A DNA stretch of 28,336 nt from a virus: positions 1 through 28,336 of IMG/VR virus record IMGVR_UViG_3300048079_000026. One strand, written 5' to 3'. The position numbers and the translations under genes are program-made. A model generated the notes under the pieces. That model was not told where the DNA came from and did no database searches. It saw only the letters and a program-made list of their open reading frames with translations. Shown piece by piece: positions 7,590 to 15,157 of the stretch. How positions within the stretch are numbered: position 1 is the stretch's first letter; every line of letters begins with the position of its first letter.

Positions 7590-8026
7590 GCGGCGAATTT
7601 CTCGCGGGCGACATCATCAAGACGCGGCTCGGCGCCGTCGCCGGCGTGACCGGGCTGGTGGGCGCGCCGCCGAACGACAAGATACACAAGTTCTGGCTCC
7701 CGCAGGGGTCAGCGTTGCCGGCGATCGCCTACAAGCAGATCGCGGCGCGGCGGCTGCAGGGCACCTACAACGATCCCGGGTTCGTGATCGTGACGGTACA
7801 GGTCATTAGCCTGGCCGCGACGATGGACGGGGCGCACGAGCTGGACCGCCAGGTGCGTCTCGCGCTGGAGCGGTTCGGCAGCAGCCAGCCCGCCGGCATC
7901 CCGTTCGCGGGCACGACGCTCTACGACATCAAGCCGGGATCGAGCGCGGACGGCTACGCCGATGAGGCCGAGCTGTTTTTTGTCACGACCGATTACGCGG
8001 TCCATCACCTGGAGACCACACCATGA
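7586..8026 (+). CDS. DUF3168-like tail-completion protein
   Basis: A 146-residue tail terminator/completion candidate (gp17-like). It begins with a helix (IIKTRLGAVAGVTGLVG), then KIHKFWLPQGSALPAIAYKQ. The central pattern VQVISLAATMDGAHELDRQV is typical of DUF3168, and the final strands AELFFVTTDYAVHHLE complete it. Family members cap the tail tube and join it to the neck. Both ends overlap neighbours by ATGA, consistent with a tightly coupled neck operon. Confidence 0.82.
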   Translation: MSGEFLAGDIIKTRLGAVAGVTGLVGAPPNDKIHKFWLPQGSALPAIAYKQIAARRLQGTYNDPGFVIVTVQVISLAATMDGAHELDRQVRLALERFGSSQPAGIPFAGTTLYDIKPGSSADGYADEAELFFVTTDYAVHHLETTP

Positions 8027-8208
8027 CACCGGACACCCCGCAAAAAGAAACCAGCTTCGCCGAGACGCACCGCGACGAATACGCCGGCCAGGGCGGCAGC
8101 TACGAGATCGGCCCGGACGGCAAGCGCCGCCTGGTCGGTCGCACGCTCACGCCGGGAGAGGCGAAGACAATCCAGGACGCCGGCGGCGAAGTGCCGGAGA
8201 ACGGCTGA
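8023..8208 (+). CDS. Small hydrophilic phage protein, unknown function
   Basis: A 61-residue acidic, hydrophilic protein (ETHRDEYAGQGGSYEIGPDG, RTLTPGEAKTIQDAGGEV). It has no membrane segment or obvious fold. The ATG overlaps the stop of the DUF3168-like gene (ATGA) and the gene ends 18 bases before a strong hairpin terminator. Small proteins of this type, with an IGPDGKRRLV core, are seen ahead of tail tube genes in related phages. The role is unknown. Confidence 0.68.
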   Translation: MTPDTPQKETSFAETHRDEYAGQGGSYEIGPDGKRRLVGRTLTPGEAKTIQDAGGEVPENG

Positions 8209-8226
8209 GTCGGATTCAGATGATTC

Positions 8227-8253
8227 AAGGCCCGGCAGAGTCCGGGCCTTTTT
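8227..8253 (+). terminator. Rho-independent-type hairpin between head and tail modules
   Basis: A perfect 9-bp stem, AAGGCCCGG (8227-8235) with CCGGGCCTT (8242-8250), a 6-base loop and a T-run ending at 8253. It lies 21 bases before the tail tube start, with no room for a full promoter between. It may therefore be read through under antitermination, or act as an mRNA end-protector for the head transcript. Confidence 0.85.
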
Positions 8254-8273
8254 ATTGATAAGGAGACACCACC

Positions 8274-9218
8274 ATGCCAGACCGCCTGCAGGCACGACGC
8301 GCGATGCTGCTCAAGATCGAGTCCACGTACGGCGTCGACCCGACGCCGACGGGCGCGGCCGACGCCCTCTACTGTTACGACCTTAAGGTCGACCCGATGG
8401 AAAATCAGGAGGGCGCCAGGAGGCCGGTGCGCCCGTTCTTCGGGGCGGACACGCCGGCGATCGGCGGCACGATGGCGAAAGTCGACTTCGGCCTCGCGAT
8501 CGCCGGGTCCGGCACCGCCGGCACCGCGCTGCCGAGCGCCTATGCGGCCGCTTTGCGGGCGGCGGGACGATCTCAGACAATCAACGCCGCGGTGGACGTG
8601 ATCTACGGCTTGGTCGGCTCCGGGTTCGAGTCGGCGTTCGGCTACTACAACGAAGACGGGGTGCAGCACAAGCTGGGCGGCATCCGCGGCAATCTCTCGC
8701 GCGAGTTCAGCCACGAGCAGATCCCGATGTACAAGTTCTCCGGAGCGGCGCTCTACAGCGCGCCGACGGACGTGGCGTTGCCCACCCTCACGTTCCCGGC
8801 GACGTGGCAGAAGCCGCTGGTGGTCAACAAGGTCAACACCACGTTCACGCTGCACGGCCTGGCCGCGGTGCTGAATTCCCTCTCCTATGACGACGGGCTC
8901 GCCTACGCCTGGAAGGATTACGTCAACGCCGAGGAGGTCCGTGTCAGCGACCGGCCGCTGATCAAAGGCAAGGTCGTGGTGCAGGCGGGCGCGATCTCGC
9001 AGAAGGACTGGTTCGCCATCGCCAAGGCGGGCACGACTGGCGCGCTCGCGCTCGTCCACGGCATCACCGCCGGCAACAAGTGGAAGGTGGACGCGGCGAA
9101 CGTGCTGCCGAAAAACCCGAAATACGAGGTGGTCGACGGCATCACGTTCTACGGCATGGACCTCGAGTTCTACCCGTCGAGCGCCGGCAACGACGAGATC
9201 GTTGAGCGGATTCTGTAG
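8274..9218 (+). CDS. Major tail tube protein
   Basis: A 314-residue protein expected to form the tube of the flexible tail. It starts after AAGGAG, one of the strongest ribosome sites in the window, as expected for an abundant structural protein. The opening RLQARRAMLLKIESTYGVDP is typical of siphophage tube proteins of ~300 residues. The interior is beta-rich with repeated Gly/Ala loops (FGLAIAGSGTAGTALPSAYA). The call rests on that N-terminal pattern and on position: directly after the neck genes and before the frameshifted chaperones and tape measure. There is no evidence of a C-terminal Ig-like extension. Confidence 0.87.
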   Translation: MPDRLQARRAMLLKIESTYGVDPTPTGAADALYCYDLKVDPMENQEGARRPVRPFFGADTPAIGGTMAKVDFGLAIAGSGTAGTALPSAYAAALRAAGRSQTINAAVDVIYGLVGSGFESAFGYYNEDGVQHKLGGIRGNLSREFSHEQIPMYKFSGAALYSAPTDVALPTLTFPATWQKPLVVNKVNTTFTLHGLAAVLNSLSYDDGLAYAWKDYVNAEEVRVSDRPLIKGKVVVQAGAISQKDWFAIAKAGTTGALALVHGITAGNKWKVDAANVLPKNPKYEVVDGITFYGMDLEFYPSSAGNDEIVERIL

Positions 9219-9226
9219 GAGGAGTC

Positions 9227-9586
9227 ATGTTCACCATCAAGAAGCGGGAAAGCTACCGCTGGCCGGTCGAGCACGTGATCGCCATCAGCGCCGGCAAACC
9301 GGAAAAAATCAGCTTCGATGCCGAGTTCCGCGCGCTCGGACAAGCGCGGATCAGCGAGCTGCTCAAGCTCGCCGCCGTGATGGAAATCAAGGATGAGGCG
9401 TTTCTCGACGAAATCCTGGCCGGCTGGCACGACTTGAAGGACGGGCGCAACGGCGAGGAGACGCCGTTTCCGTTCAGCAAGCAGAACCTCTCCGAGCTGC
9501 AGGAGCTGTATCCCGGCATCACCGCGTCCTTCTCACGATCGTGGACCGAGTCGGTGCTCGGAGGGAACGCCGCAAGAAAAAACTGA
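9227..9586 (+). CDS. Tail assembly chaperone, G-like (0-frame product)
   Basis: A 119-residue product equivalent in role to lambda gpG. It would coat the tape measure and recruit tube protein during tail assembly. It starts 8 bases after the tube gene with GGAGGAG upstream. It opens FTIKKRESYRWPVEHVIAI and has a helical C-terminal half. The last sense codons AGA AAA AAC, just before TGA, carry an in-frame A_AAA_AAC slippery heptamer. Most ribosomes would stop here, and a fraction would shift to make the longer G-T protein. The size and position between tube and tape measure genes are standard for this pair. Confidence 0.88.
   Translation: MFTIKKRESYRWPVEHVIAISAGKPEKISFDAEFRALGQARISELLKLAAVMEIKDEAFLDEILAGWHDLKDGRNGEETPFPFSKQNLSELQELYPGITASFSRSWTESVLGGNAARKN
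9577..9583 (+). other. Programmed -1 frameshift site A_AAA_AAC
   Basis: The heptamer is in the exact phase needed: A (9577), AAA (9578-9580) and AAC (9581-9583) in the G frame, one codon before the TGA at 9584-9586. A -1 slip reads AAA AAA, then CTG ACG GCG, entering the T frame that stays open to 9927. A GC-rich run (GGCGGCGGCGGCGG) follows and may add stalling structure. This matches the canonical X_XXY_YYZ class used by siphophage tail chaperones. Confidence 0.9.
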
Positions 9587-9927
9587 CGGCGGCGGCGGCG
9601 GAATGGGTGCGCTCGTGGTCCACGAGCGGCCCGATCGAGCTCGGGCGCGAGTTCGAGGGCCCGGCATGGATGCAAGAGGACCAGGAGGCGGAGGGCGCCG
9701 ACCGCGAATTCGGGATACTTCCCGACAACTGGCCAGCCGCCCAGGCCTTCTTTGCCTGCGGCACACAATGGCGCGCGGATCCGAACGGTGGGTTGATGGG
9801 GCTCGATTACACGGCGCTCGACGTGGTGCTCAAACACAAGCGCGCGCCCGCGGGGACGTTTGATCTGGTGAGAATCATGGAGAACGCGGCAATCGAGGCG
9901 GCGCGTCGACGGACGATCAAGACATGA
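9583..9927 (+). CDS. Tail assembly chaperone T domain (made as -1 frameshift G-T fusion)
   Basis: The -1 frame contributes ~114 residues (LTAAAAEWVRSWSTSGPIEL ... AAIEAARRRTIKT), giving a G-T fusion of about 233 residues. The T domain would contact tail tube subunits while the G part binds the tape measure. The region contains WPAAQAFFACGTQWRADPNG, like the C-terminal domain of such chaperones. No convincing independent ribosome site lies near its start, so expression by frameshifting is the simplest reading. The stop overlaps the tape measure start (ATGA at 9924-9927). Confidence 0.85.
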   Translation: MTAAAAEWVRSWSTSGPIELGREFEGPAWMQEDQEAEGADREFGILPDNWPAAQAFFACGTQWRADPNGGLMGLDYTALDVVLKHKRAPAGTFDLVRIMENAAIEAARRRTIKT

Positions 9928-11936
9928 GCAGCGGCAACGTAACCTACAGCATCGATTTTGTCGCCGCGATCGCGCGCCTCGAGGAAGGTACGAAGGCGGG
10001 CGCACGCCATGTCAAACGCATGGCGGACGAGATGGAGGGCGCCGCGAACTTCGCGCGCAACGCGCTGCTGACGCTGGGCGGTGCGCTGGGCGTGTTCTCG
10101 TTCTCGTCCGCGATCAAGCAGGCCTCGGAGGCGGCCGATGCAGCCGCCAAGATGGGCGATCGCTTCGGCATCGCCACCGAGAAGATCATCGGCCTGCAGC
10201 ACGCCGGTGCGCTGGCCGGCGCGAGCAACGAGGCGCTGGCCACGGCGCTTCGCGGGCTGGCGAATTCTGGCGTCGATGCGGCGCGTGGCAGCGAGTCGGC
10301 CGCGCGCGCGTACGCTGCGTTGAAGATCAACGCCTCCGAGTTCATCAACCTGCCGATGGACCGGCAGTTCACGCTGGTGATCGAGCGCCTGGGCGGACTT
10401 GAAAACGCGACACTCAGGAACGCGCTCGCCCAGGACCTGCTCGGCAAGTCCGCCGGCGAAGTCATGGGGCTGGTTGCGGAGGGGGGTGACGCCATCCGCA
10501 AGGCGACGGAGGATGCCGAGGCGTGGGGCCTGGCGCTCAATCGAGTGGACGCGGCCAAGCTCGAGCTGGCGAATGACGCGATGACGCGGGCGAAGGCCGC
10601 GGCGCAGGGAGTTTTTACCACCATCGCGATCAATCTGTCGCCGGCCATCAAGCTGCTCGCCGACCGCTTTGCCGACAGCGCGGTCGAGGCGAAGGGATTC
10701 AAGACGGAAGTCACGGAGGGCATGCAGAGGGCAAGCGATGCCGTGGGCGGGGCGATCTGGTTCGTGGAACGACTGCAGTTCGCTTGGTCGGGGTTGAAAT
10801 ATCTCGCTGCGCTCGCGATTAACGGAATCATCCAGAGCCTCGCCGAGCTCGATCGCGCCTATACCGACACGATGAATTCGCTTGCCGCGTCGTGGATCGG
10901 CAAACGGCTCGGGATGGAGGCACGCGAATATAGCGTGGCGCTCTCCGAGATGGCGGACGTTGCGGGGAGCCGGGTCGCAGCACTGAAAGAGGAACTCGAG
11001 CAACTGGCGCTTGGGGCGCGAGACCTCGACCAATGGCAGGAAGTCGTCCGCACTTCGTTCAGGCAGGCCGCGGATGCTGTCGAAGAGGAAGCCAGGCGGA
11101 TCGCCGAGGCGCGCCAGAAGATGATGGGCGGCGGCGAAGCGGGCGTCACGCGCGAGGGTAAGGAGGTCAAGGAGGATCCCTGGCAGAAACAAGTCGCCGA
11201 GCGCATGGAGCGCCTGGCTTTCGAGAACGCAACGGAACTCGAGCAACTGCAGATTCAGCTCGAGGCGAAACAGAATCTGCTCGACGCTAGCAAGGCCCTG
11301 GGAATTATCAGCGAGGAGGAGCACCAGAGACAGACTTTCGAGATCTTCGCCCGATACCAGGACGCCAAGACCCGGGTCGAGGACGATGCGGTCAAGAAGC
11401 GCTACGGGATCGCCAAGGTTTACCGCAAACTCGACATGGAGTCGGCGGCATTTGCATTGAACTCGGTCTCCGGGTTGATGCAATCTGAAAGCCGCAAGAT
11501 GTTCGAAGTCGGCAAGGCGGCGGCGATCGGCGAGACGGTGATCAACACCTACGCCGCCGCGATGGGGGCTGCCAAGGCGCTGGCGAGCATTCTTTACGTC
11601 GGGCCGTTTCTCGCTGCGGCCGCTGCAGCGGCGATGATCGTCGTGGGCATGGAGCGAGTGCGGCAGATCCGCTCGACGCAGTTTGGCGGCGGCTCGGTCT
11701 CGGGCGGGGCGAGCCCGGTGTTCTCGGCCAATCCCACGACCGGCGTGCCGGACGCGCCGATTGGAGCATCTGCCGCGCCGCCTCCAGTCTTGCCGCAAGC
11801 GGCCGCTGCGCCACGCAATGTGAACATCACGCTGATCACCGACGGCGGGCCGGTGAGCCAGGATTGGATTCGCTTCACGCTCCTCCCCGGCCTCAACGAA
11901 GCGCTCGATGACCGCGCCACGATCACGGTCAACTAG
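9924..11936 (+). CDS. Tail tape measure protein
   Basis: A 670-residue tail length determinant and probable DNA-ejection factor. It begins with a short beta/helical segment, then LEEGTKAGARHVKRMADEME. Ala-rich hydrophobic segments follow at ~47-60 (ALLTLGGALGVFSF), ~290-312 and ~535-555 (GPFLAAAAAAAMIVVG). Long coiled-coil stretches lie between (RMERLAFENATELEQLQIQL, QLEAKQNLLDASKALGIISE). Composition, length and position just after the G/GT chaperones support the call. It is short for the family; at roughly 1.5 angstrom per residue this predicts a tail near 100 nm. No lytic transglycosylase or peptidase domain is apparent. Confidence 0.92.
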   Translation: MSSGNVTYSIDFVAAIARLEEGTKAGARHVKRMADEMEGAANFARNALLTLGGALGVFSFSSAIKQASEAADAAAKMGDRFGIATEKIIGLQHAGALAGASNEALATALRGLANSGVDAARGSESAARAYAALKINASEFINLPMDRQFTLVIERLGGLENATLRNALAQDLLGKSAGEVMGLVAEGGDAIRKATEDAEAWGLALNRVDAAKLELANDAMTRAKAAAQGVFTTIAINLSPAIKLLADRFADSAVEAKGFKTEVTEGMQRASDAVGGAIWFVERLQFAWSGLKYLAALAINGIIQSLAELDRAYTDTMNSLAASWIGKRLGMEAREYSVALSEMADVAGSRVAALKEELEQLALGARDLDQWQEVVRTSFRQAADAVEEEARRIAEARQKMMGGGEAGVTREGKEVKEDPWQKQVAERMERLAFENATELEQLQIQLEAKQNLLDASKALGIISEEEHQRQTFEIFARYQDAKTRVEDDAVKKRYGIAKVYRKLDMESAAFALNSVSGLMQSESRKMFEVGKAAAIGETVINTYAAAMGAAKALASILYVGPFLAAAAAAAMIVVGMERVRQIRSTQFGGGSVSGGASPVFSANPTTGVPDAPIGASAAPPPVLPQAAAAPRNVNITLITDGGPVSQDWIRFTLLPGLNEALDDRATITVN

Positions 11937-12674
11937 ATGGCGAAGCCGAAATTTCTCTACGACTCGCGATTCAGCGACGCCACGCCGGTGGCAAGCTCGA
12001 CGGCGGCGGGCGACTTCAACGTGCTGAACCTGCGCGACTGGCGGCCGTTCACCTGGTGGAAGCCGGCCTCGATCCCGGCGACGGTGACCGTCGATTCCGG
12101 CACCTCGAAGGCGCGCGACTACCTGCTGGTCTATGGCGAAGCGGGCACCTACGAGGCGCGCGGATCGACCGACAATTTCAGCGCGAGCAACGTGCTGCTC
12201 GCGACCCTGGTGCTGTCGGCGACGGGGCTCGGCCTGGTGACTTTCGCGAGCGCGTCGCACCGCTACACGCGCCTGACCATCCCGAGCGGGAGCCCGCCGG
12301 CGGTCGCCATTGCCGTGATCGGCGCGGCGCTCGAGGCGACGGTGTTCTTCGACGGCTCCTTCAGCCCGATCGACCGCAAGGTCCACGGGCACACCAATCG
12401 CAACGAGAGCGGCCACGCGCTCGGGCGCATCGTCAATTTCGAGTCGTGGGAATCGCAGATCATGCTCAAGGACGTGTCCTGGTCATGGGCGCGGGACACG
12501 TTTCTGCCGGCGTGGAAGGCGAGCCTCCGCGGTTCCCCGTTCGGCTTTGTGTGGGACTCGGACCTCTATCCCGGCGACGTGCGCCTGGTGGCGGCGGGCG
12601 AGAAGTTCGCAGCCCCCCATCGCGCCGGCTCGCGCTGCGATGTCCAGATCGATGTTGAAGGAGTCGCGCCGTGA
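11937..12674 (+). CDS. Distal tail/tail-tip protein
   Basis: A 245-residue protein beginning directly after the tape measure stop. The N-terminal ~130 residues (FLYDSRFSDATPVASSTAAG, FTWWKPASIPATVTVDSGTS, RYTRLTIPSG) have the strand order of a discoidin-like beta-sandwich. The C-terminal part (ALGRIVNFESWESQIMLKDV, WKASLRGSPFGFVWDSDLYP) resembles the beta domain of distal tail proteins. It would form the ring at the tail tip to which the hub and fibre attach. The gene order tape measure, this gene, large hub recurs in HK97-type siphophages. Recognition is by context plus fold pattern. Its stop overlaps the next GTG start. Confidence 0.7.
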   Translation: MAKPKFLYDSRFSDATPVASSTAAGDFNVLNLRDWRPFTWWKPASIPATVTVDSGTSKARDYLLVYGEAGTYEARGSTDNFSASNVLLATLVLSATGLGLVTFASASHRYTRLTIPSGSPPAVAIAVIGAALEATVFFDGSFSPIDRKVHGHTNRNESGHALGRIVNFESWESQIMLKDVSWSWARDTFLPAWKASLRGSPFGFVWDSDLYPGDVRLVAAGEKFAAPHRAGSRCDVQIDVEGVAP

Positions 12675-14872
12675 CTGCCCGCACCGACGCCCAGGCGAGG
12701 CTCGAGCGCATTCCGGTCACGGTGGTCGAGATGGATCTCGACTACTGCTCGAACACCTTCGGCGTCTCGCCGTGCACGGCGGGGCGCAAGGATAGCGGCA
12801 CGGCGCAGGCAGGCGCGGCGCGCACGATCACCCTGCGGGCCGGCGCCTCGGCGGTGGATGGCTTCTATGTTCCGATGACGGTGCGCATCGTGAGCGGCAC
12901 CGGCAGCGGACAGGAGCGGCGCGCGGGCGATTACGTGGGTTCCACCAAGGTCCTGACGATCGCCGCGAGCGAGCCGGACTTCTCGCCCGCTCCGAACGGC
13001 ACGTCAGTTTACGACGTCATCGACCGGCCGAACGGATGCTACAACGTGTTCCTCGGCGACAGCCCGTGCCAGGACACGGCGAACTTCGTGAAGGGCACGA
13101 AGACGATCAAGCTCGGTGATCGCGGCATGCCGATCCCGGCCGGCGAGCAGATCCGGCCCTATCTCCTCAAGGCGGGCCCTACGCCGACCGTGATCGACAC
13201 GGCCAAGGGCCTCGCGATGCCTTCGCGGCCGAGCCTCACGTTCACCGATGAGCCGTGCCGTGACGACCTCGACAAGTACATCGATGACCGCCTGGCGCCG
13301 GCCGGCGGCACGTTCTGGACGCGGCTCATCGCCCGCAACCCGAACGCGATCGGACGCTTCGCCCGCGTGCGCAAGGGCTACGTGGTGAGCCCCTGGGACT
13401 GGAATACTTTCCAGACCGAGCTCTACGCGATCGACGCGATTCGGGGGCCGGACGCGAGCTGGCGGATCACGCTGGTGCTGTCGGACGCGATCAAGCTCCT
13501 CGACCGGAACAAGGTGCCGAAGGTCACCGACGGCAAGCTCATCGTGGCACTCCCGGCGACGAGCTTCTCCGGGGTGGCGGCTGGAGGCAGCGCGACCACC
13601 ATCGTGCTGCCGGGCTCGGCCTCGGCGGTGGACGATTTCTATAACGGCGAGGAGGTCGCCATCCTGCAGAACACTGGCGCCGGGCAGCGCAAGGTTGCGA
13701 GCGATTACGTCGGCGCCACGCGCACGTTAACCGTCCCCGCCTGGGCCGTGATCCCCGACTCGACCAGCGTGATCGAGGTCGCGCCGTTGAAGTTGACGCT
13801 CGGCACGGGCAAGGGCGCGCAGTACACCGACCCCGCCACCAGCGGGAAAAACGAGTACGGCCGCATCGGCGACGAGGTGATCCGCTACACGGCGAAGGCG
13901 GGCGACGTGCTGTCGTGGACGGACGGCACCTACCGCGCGCAGTTCGGCACGGCGCGCGAGGACCACAAGGTCAACGACGTGGTGGTGCTGTGCCGGGCGT
14001 GGATCGACAAGCCGGCGAAGGAAGTGATCGAGGACCTCATCAATGAGGCCGGGCTCGCCGACACCTACATCGATCTGGCCGGGCTCGCGACCGAGGACAC
14101 CAACTGGCTCTCCGGCGGGCGGATCACGGCCTGCATCGCGGACCCGGAGCAGGCGAGCACGCTGCTGGCGGAATTGCTCAGGGACCTCCTGATGATGAGC
14201 TGGTGGCACCCGGTCGAGCAGAAGGTCAAGTTCAAGGTGGACATGCCCGAGCTGCTCACGTCCGTTACCCTGATCGACACCAATAAGCTGATGCTCGACA
14301 AGACCGCGTCCGCCCGGCTTGACGCCGAGCGCATCACGCAGTCGTGGATCGACTTCAGCCTGCGCTTCGCGACGGCGGACGAGGACAAGCGCGCGAGCTA
14401 TCAGAATATCCGCGGGATCATCGACGCTTCAGCGGAAAGCGCGAACGGCTACGGCGACGTGCGGCCGAGCCTGCCCCGCTCACGCTGGTTTACCGCGGCG
14501 AACGAGAACTTGGCTGCGAGCAACGCTGCGCGCAAGCTCGCGCGCCTGCGTGATGCCCCGTCGCGGATCACCTTTCATCTCGACCCGCTGCACGAGGTGG
14601 GGCTGAGCCAGCTCGTTGATGTAAAGACACCCAAGCTGACGGATGCGGCTGGCAACGCGAAGACGGTGCGCTGCCGGGTTGTGAAGTTGACGGACCTGGG
14701 CGGGCACTTCGAGGCCGAGGCGCAGACCACGATCTTCGCGCGGCGCTATGCCTTCATCTGCCCGAACGGATATCCGAATTATCCGAGCGCGACCGCCGAC
14801 CAGCGGCAGCGAGCGTTCATCAGCAACGGCGCGACGATGTCGGATGGCACGTCGGCGTACCTCATTTCATAG
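12671..14872 (+). CDS. Large tail-tip hub/baseplate protein with duplicated inserted domain
   Basis: A 733-residue protein with a GTG start overlapping the preceding stop (GTGA). Residues 1-40 hold DYCSNTFGVSPCTAG, and the related NGCYNVFLGDSPCQD lies at 121-135. A ~75-residue module occurs twice: residues 41-117 (ASAVDGFYVPMTVRIVSG, DYVGSTKVLTI) and 296-372 (ASAVDDFYNGEEVAILQN, DYVGATRTLTV). Residues ~440-680 (AKEVIEDLINEAGLADTYID, LLAELLRDLLMMSWWHPVEQ, DPLHEVGLSQLVDV) resemble the hub domains of tail proteins that cap the tube and carry fibres. The five Cys in the first 200 residues might bind metal or form bridges; that is unproven. Confidence 0.75.
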   Translation: MTARTDAQARLERIPVTVVEMDLDYCSNTFGVSPCTAGRKDSGTAQAGAARTITLRAGASAVDGFYVPMTVRIVSGTGSGQERRAGDYVGSTKVLTIAASEPDFSPAPNGTSVYDVIDRPNGCYNVFLGDSPCQDTANFVKGTKTIKLGDRGMPIPAGEQIRPYLLKAGPTPTVIDTAKGLAMPSRPSLTFTDEPCRDDLDKYIDDRLAPAGGTFWTRLIARNPNAIGRFARVRKGYVVSPWDWNTFQTELYAIDAIRGPDASWRITLVLSDAIKLLDRNKVPKVTDGKLIVALPATSFSGVAAGGSATTIVLPGSASAVDDFYNGEEVAILQNTGAGQRKVASDYVGATRTLTVPAWAVIPDSTSVIEVAPLKLTLGTGKGAQYTDPATSGKNEYGRIGDEVIRYTAKAGDVLSWTDGTYRAQFGTAREDHKVNDVVVLCRAWIDKPAKEVIEDLINEAGLADTYIDLAGLATEDTNWLSGGRITACIADPEQASTLLAELLRDLLMMSWWHPVEQKVKFKVDMPELLTSVTLIDTNKLMLDKTASARLDAERITQSWIDFSLRFATADEDKRASYQNIRGIIDASAESANGYGDVRPSLPRSRWFTAANENLAASNAARKLARLRDAPSRITFHLDPLHEVGLSQLVDVKTPKLTDAAGNAKTVRCRVVKLTDLGGHFEAEAQTTIFARRYAFICPNGYPNYPSATADQRQRAFISNGATMSDGTSAYLIS

Positions 14873-14879
14873 GAGCGTC

Positions 14880-15155
14880 ATGAAACAGGCGGTAATCGAA
14901 GCGCTCAAGCCCCCCCCGCCCACGAGCGGCGAGGTGGGCACGGTCGATATACCGGGCAGCGTTCTGGTGCGTTGCCCGCTGGTGGAGTTCAAGCTGCGCC
15001 CGATCGCCAAGCATTGCCCGACGTGCCCGCACTTCAAGGGACTCGCCGACCGGTTTCCGGGCTCCAGCCAGCACAGCTTCGTGCAGCGTTACCTGCTGCG
15101 CTGCCAAGGCGCGGTCACCAACCGGGAAGTGTTTGAGATCGAGAGGACGGACTAG
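14880..15155 (+). CDS. Small Cys4 protein beside the tail hub
   Basis: A 91-residue protein. The ATG at 14880 has AGGAG immediately upstream; the frame extends further up only as a shadow of the hub gene. Four Cys are present: C32 (VRCPL), C46 and C49 (KHCPTCPHF) and C75 (LRCQG), a spacing that fits one metal site (Zn or Fe-S). Lambda tail-tip protein gpL carries an Fe-S cluster, so a tip-associated metal protein is conceivable. No homology to gpL is claimed. Codons 11-14 are encoded across a run of eight C (14910-14917). Confidence 0.7.
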   Translation: MKQAVIEALKPPPPTSGEVGTVDIPGSVLVRCPLVEFKLRPIAKHCPTCPHFKGLADRFPGSSQHSFVQRYLLRCQGAVTNREVFEIERTD

Positions 15156-15157
15156 CC

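Noticed and set aside
9807-12416. Long minus-strand open frame (869 codons) opposite the tape measure region
   Set aside because: Arg/His/Leu-rich translation typical of an antisense shadow in G+C-rich DNA. The plus strand carries well-supported tail genes with coupled starts.
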